NCBI GenBank assembly: GCA_964644705.1
Contig: CAZXYF010000149.1
Span: 1 to 7,584, forward strand
Reading direction: 5' to 3'
DNA: 7,584 nt
From: CAZXYF01 sp964644705
GTDB taxonomy: Bacteria; Planctomycetota; Brocadiia; SM23-32
Below, piece after piece: positions 5,134 to 7,584 of this stretch. The notes under the pieces are model-generated. The model searched no databases and was not told the DNA's origin. It saw only the letters and a list, made by a program, of their open reading frames with translations. The translations under genes were made by a program, and so were the position numbers. Each line of letters opens with the position of its first letter. Positions within the stretch are counted from its first letter, which is position 1.

Positions 5134-6288
5134 AGCATATTCACACGAGTCCAGAATACTCTCGTATATGTTTTCCACCTTGCGGCAATGATCCTGCACG
5201 CCAAATTCGCTTTTCACGCGCTTGAAACCCGCCTGTCCCATGCGGCGGGCCTCTTCCGGAGAGGTTATTACATGTTCGATAGCCTGTGCCAGCTCTTCAA
5301 GCCGGCCCGGCTGCACCAGAAGCCCGGTCCGTTCATGCTCGACAATGCCGGCAAGCCCCGCATCGCCGGACGCTACAACGGGTTTTTCCATGGCCATGGC
5401 CTCCAGCGCCACGCGACCGAATGGTTCTCGCCGGCTGGGAATCACCACGACATCGGAATCAGACATCACCGTTGGGATATCATCCCGCTGTCCGATAAAC
5501 TCCACCGCCCCATCCAAACCTGATTCACGCACCCGGACTTTCAAATCTCCCACATACTCTGGATGTTCACCAAACATGTCTGACCCCGCCAGTATCAATT
5601 TAACATCTTCCACCCGCTCCTCGATCCTTTCAAACGCCCGCACCATATCCAGATGTCGCTTCCACGGAACAAGTTGGGCGACCATCAACACGATCCGTGT
5701 CTCGGATCCACACCCCAGTTCCCGCCGAAAGTCTCCCGGCTCAGCCCCCCGCCGGAACCGGTCAATATCAAGGGCATTGGGAACCACGTGACGGGATACG
5801 CCATGCAGCATCGGTAACTTCACGACCTCCTGGACCGCCGTGCTGCAGTAAATCACCTGATGTGTGGAGTAATCAGCCAGCCATTCCACCAACGGTGCCT
5901 GAAGCATGTCACGAACGTGCCAGAGGGCGGGGACCCGGGCGATCAGCGCACCCATGCACCCAATAAGGTGAGCCGCAGTCGAATTGGAATGTATCAGCCG
6001 CGCATCCCACCGCCGTGTTGCCCCGGCAACCACCTCGATAGCCCGCAGCCACCTGAGGCCCATTGCAGCCAGGCGAGCCGGATTGGCCGTGCGCCCCACA
6101 CGAAGCTCAGGTATAGGGGCAACAGCACATCCACTTTCCTTGAGGCGCTCAGCAAGTTGGCCCGTCTCGGGTACGGCAGCCACCGGCACAAATCGCGATC
6201 GGTCCAGGCCCCGGACAAGCTGCAACAGGCTGTTTTCAGCTCCACCCAACCGGCCCGTAGCATTAACATAGAGAATCTGCCTCTTCAC
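5122..6288 (-). CDS. GT-B glycosyltransferase, family 4-like
   Basis: This is a cytoplasmic or membrane-associated sugar transferase using a nucleotide-sugar donor, of the kind involved in surface polysaccharide or lipid glycosylation; the acceptor is unknown. From the GTG start (388 residues), the acceptor domain opens with ILYVNATGRLGGAENSLLQL (glycine-rich loop near 12-17) and includes HSNSTAAHL and WHVRDM. VPNALDIDRF (about 169-178) marks the domain hinge. The donor domain has VAQLVPWKRH (phosphate-binding Lys near 210), VEFIGQRDDI, and the E-x7-E motif EPFGRVALE (Glu288, Glu296) followed by MAMEKPVVAS. An in-frame ATG at 6312 would add eight residues but has no ribosome site, whereas GGAG lies nine bases before the GTG. 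There are no transmembrane segments or signal peptide. It heads the minus-strand run, and its TGA overlaps the TTG/ATG start region of the antitoxin. Confidence 0.85.
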   Translation of the reverse strand: MKRQILYVNATGRLGGAENSLLQLVRGLDRSRFVPVAAVPETGQLAERLKESGCAVAPIPELRVGRTANPARLAAMGLRWLRAIEVVAGATRRWDARLIHSNSTAAHLIGCMGALIARVPALWHVRDMLQAPLVEWLADYSTHQVIYCSTAVQEVVKLPMLHGVSRHVVPNALDIDRFRRGAEPGDFRRELGCGSETRIVLMVAQLVPWKRHLDMVRAFERIEERVEDVKLILAGSDMFGEHPEYVGDLKVRVRESGLDGAVEFIGQRDDIPTVMSDSDVVVIPSRREPFGRVALEAMAMEKPVVASGDAGLAGIVEHERTGLLVQPGRLEELAQAIEHVITSPEEARRMGQAGFKRVKSEFGVQDHCRKVENIYESILDSCEYAEEG

Positions 6289-6393
6289 TGTTGAGCACTC
6301 CAGGTAGGACATTCACACGAATCGTATTGTAGGCCATTCACACTCGGGATGCCACCAACCAACACTGGTGACATCTTAACCAACGTCATCATG

Positions 6394-6422
6394 AGAGGGA
6401 CCGTGGTGATGTTGCTCCCTCT
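6394..6422. repeat. 7-base inverted repeat in the divergent region
   Basis: AGAGGGA (6394-6400) and TCCCTCT (6416-6422) are exact reverse complements around a 15-base loop. A competing pairing between CATCA and TGATG nearby is possible. No T-tract follows. It could be an operator or a weak mRNA structure. Confidence 0.3.
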
Positions 6423-6470
6423 GAAGCCGTTACTCTTCCCGTCCTTGTCTCCAGCGTGCAGCCTCCCGTA

Positions 6471-6484
6471 TTCTATGCATAGAA
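6471..6484. promoter_or_regulatory. Perfect 14-base palindrome, candidate operator
   Basis: TTCTATGCATAGAA is its own reverse complement. It overlaps the candidate -10 (TATTCT, 6469-6474) of the phosphoesterase gene and ends 47 bases before its ATG, a position suited to a dimeric repressor. The bound protein cannot be named. Confidence 0.4.
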
Positions 6485-6531
6485 GCACCAGATAGATTTC
6501 ACCATACTCTCAGCAGGTGCACAGGTATATC

Positions 6532-7293
6532 ATGCAGGCCATCATCAGCGATATCCACGCCAATCGCAATGCCCTTTCGGTCGTGCTGGAACATATATTG
6601 GGCATGGAGCCGGACAGTATAATCTGTCTCGGAGATATTGTCGGCTATGGGCCCGATCCAAAATGGTGTGTCGATGCTGTACGAAGCACGTGCGATATCG
6701 TGCTGTGTGGCAACCATGAAGCGGCTCTCGTTTACGGTTCCGATGATTTCAACGATGAGGCAAGTTCCGCCATCAGGTATCACCGTAAAATGCTCATGCC
6801 CGGCCCGGATGCCGGAAAAGAAAGCGGCGCGCGCCAGCGCTGGAACTTTCTGAAGGGTTTACCCCATCGGCACGCGGAAGGAGACAGACTGTTTGTCCAC
6901 GGCAGCCCACGCAATCCGGTACGGGAATACCTGCGACCGCGAGACGCCGAGCTTGGATGCGATGAGAAACTACCTGAAAACTTCGCCCTCATCGATCATG
7001 TGGCCTTCGTGGGCCACACCCATCGCCCCGGGATATTCACCGATAATTGCCAATTCCAGTATCCGAAGGACCTGGGGGGGAGCTACCCATTACCGGAACA
7101 GCAAAAAATTATCGTCAATGTCGGTAGCGTGGGCCAACCCCGCGACGGAGATGTCCGTGCCTGCTACGTAACCCTGGAAGATGACGCCATCGAATATCAC
7201 CGTCTGGAGTATGACCATGAAGATACGGCCCGGCGTGTGGAGCAAAGCGGGCTGGGCATCAAACTCGCTGAACGACTCCGGGCAGGACAGTAA
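6532..7293 (+). CDS. Calcineurin-like metallophosphoesterase (YfcE/MJ0936-like)
   Basis: This 253-residue two-metal phosphoesterase or phosphodiesterase has an unknown substrate. All metal and catalytic motifs are present: SDIHAN (Asp7, His9), LGDIVGYGPDP (Asp35), GNHEAAL (Asn61, His62), VHGSP (His123) and GHTH (His162, His164). The C-terminal NVGSVGQPRDGD closes the fold as in bacterial single-domain homologues. The VHGSPRNPVREYLRP block resembles PVC proteins, from memory. The ATG at 6532 has AGG six bases upstream. A GTG at 6517 would add five residues, but it lacks a ribosome site and the family begins at the beta strand QAIISD. It is transcribed away from the glycosyltransferase gene and is the only gene on its unit here. 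There is no signal peptide, so it is cytoplasmic. Confidence 0.85.
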   Translation: MQAIISDIHANRNALSVVLEHILGMEPDSIICLGDIVGYGPDPKWCVDAVRSTCDIVLCGNHEAALVYGSDDFNDEASSAIRYHRKMLMPGPDAGKESGARQRWNFLKGLPHRHAEGDRLFVHGSPRNPVREYLRPRDAELGCDEKLPENFALIDHVAFVGHTHRPGIFTDNCQFQYPKDLGGSYPLPEQQKIIVNVGSVGQPRDGDVRACYVTLEDDAIEYHRLEYDHEDTARRVEQSGLGIKLAERLRAGQ

Positions 7294-7520
7294 AAACGCT
7301 CCCATCCCGAACCGTGTGAAGCCCGCGCATTACTCACCGGACTGGCGTATCCCACACCTAAGGGGCCTTCATAAGTATTCTAATGTTTCAGCCCAACTTT
7401 TATGGGTCCTGTTATCACGCTATCCTGCTCGCAAGATACAGGGATATACTGATTCAAGGATACAAAGGGCCACACTGAATCCCCGCATCCGTAAGCATTC
7501 AGTGAACCACGTTATTCCAG
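7294..7520. other. Non-coding spacer with an 8-base inverted repeat
   Basis: No credible reading frame was found. CACTGAAT (7473-7480) and ATTCAGTG (7497-7504) are exact reverse complements around 16 bases and lie just before repeat copy B. A weaker pairing, TATCCTG/CAGGGATA, occurs near 7420-7446. No classic terminator is seen after the phosphoesterase stop. Confidence 0.4.
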
Positions 7521-7584
7521 ATGTGCCTGCTGCCGGGCTTGCCCCGGTTGAGGCGTACTTCTGCACTACCCGAAGATGCGCAAA
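7521..7584. repeat. Palindromic REP/MITE-like element, copy B (cut by window end)
   Basis: It begins with a hairpin (7525-7554; inner stem CCGGG/CCCGG, loop CTTGC, outer GCCT/AGGC) whose core 18 bases match copy A at 17 positions. The last 22 bases (7563-7584), from GCACTACC to GCGCAAA, are the exact reverse complement of 268-289, the right arm of copy A. The order hairpin, GCACTA, GCGCAAA is the same as in copy A, so the two copies are in direct orientation. The central GGGTC palindrome and right arm should follow beyond the window. Confidence 0.7.

Larger units (their letters stand above)
6289..6531. promoter_or_regulatory. Divergent intergenic region between glycosyltransferase and phosphoesterase genes
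   Basis: About 240 bases without a credible gene. For the minus strand, TACAAT (6331-6326) is a possible -10 about 40 bases before the GTG start; no good -35 is seen at 16-18 bases. For the plus strand, TTGTCT (6445-6450) and TATTCT (6469-6474), spaced by 18 bases, form a weak candidate promoter. A 7-base inverted repeat and a 14-base palindrome, listed separately, also lie here. Confidence 0.35.

Noticed and set aside
6285..6488. 67-residue minus-strand frame upstream of the glycosyltransferase gene
   Set aside because: It has a GTG start without a ribosome site, no recognised motif, and overlaps the glycosyltransferase start in another frame. A leader peptide was considered but there is nothing to support it.
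1..7584. CRISPR array, tRNA or rRNA gene, riboswitch
   Set aside because: Regularly spaced identical repeats, cloverleaf-type sequence and known riboswitch cores were looked for by eye in the non-coding stretches and not found.

Overview
The window is a bacterial chromosomal segment with moderately high G+C (judged by eye). It is gene-dense in the middle, with non-coding, repeat-bearing DNA at both ends. Several traits suggest a member of the PVC group (Planctomycetes, Verrucomicrobia, Kiritimatiellae). The metallophosphoesterase carries the 'VHGSPRNP...EYLRP' and 'NVGSVGQPRDGD' blocks that I associate with PVC proteins, and CoaB is a separate protein rather than the usual CoaBC fusion. This placement is an inference of low to moderate confidence, since no rRNA or marker gene is present.

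Layout. Positions 1-474 are non-coding. They hold a degenerate 6-base tandem repeat, a small inverted repeat, a palindromic REP/MITE-like element (copy A, 171-300) and a good sigma70-type promoter (376-404). A plus-strand pair follows: pabA/trpG (475-1047) and a monofunctional streptococcal-type coaB (1090-1779). Converging on it is a five-gene minus-strand run, read in transcription order: a GT-B glycosyltransferase (start near 6288), a UPF0175-type antitoxin (5119-4823), a DUF3368/PIN-type toxin (4826-4341), a malic enzyme (4310-3141) and the tRNA methylthiotransferase gene mtaB (3065-1803). The first three overlap at their ends and the other two follow at 30 and 75 bases, so the run looks like one transcription unit. 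A divergent intergenic region of about 240 bases with a 14-base perfect palindrome separates the glycosyltransferase from a plus-strand metallophosphoesterase (6532-7293). The last 290 bases are non-coding and end inside a second copy (copy B) of the palindromic element.

How the genes relate. PabA (folate or tryptophan branch) and CoaB (coenzyme A synthesis) are core cofactor enzymes driven by a recognisable promoter. The minus-strand run mixes envelope or polysaccharide glycosylation, a toxin-antitoxin pair, central carbon metabolism and tRNA modification, with no obvious shared pathway. The toxin-antitoxin pair looks inserted into, or captured by, a housekeeping unit. I see no convincing undescribed multi-gene system. 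The most interesting signals are the paired palindromic elements at the two ends, whose arms complement each other exactly over 22 bases, and the toxin-antitoxin pair embedded in the operon.
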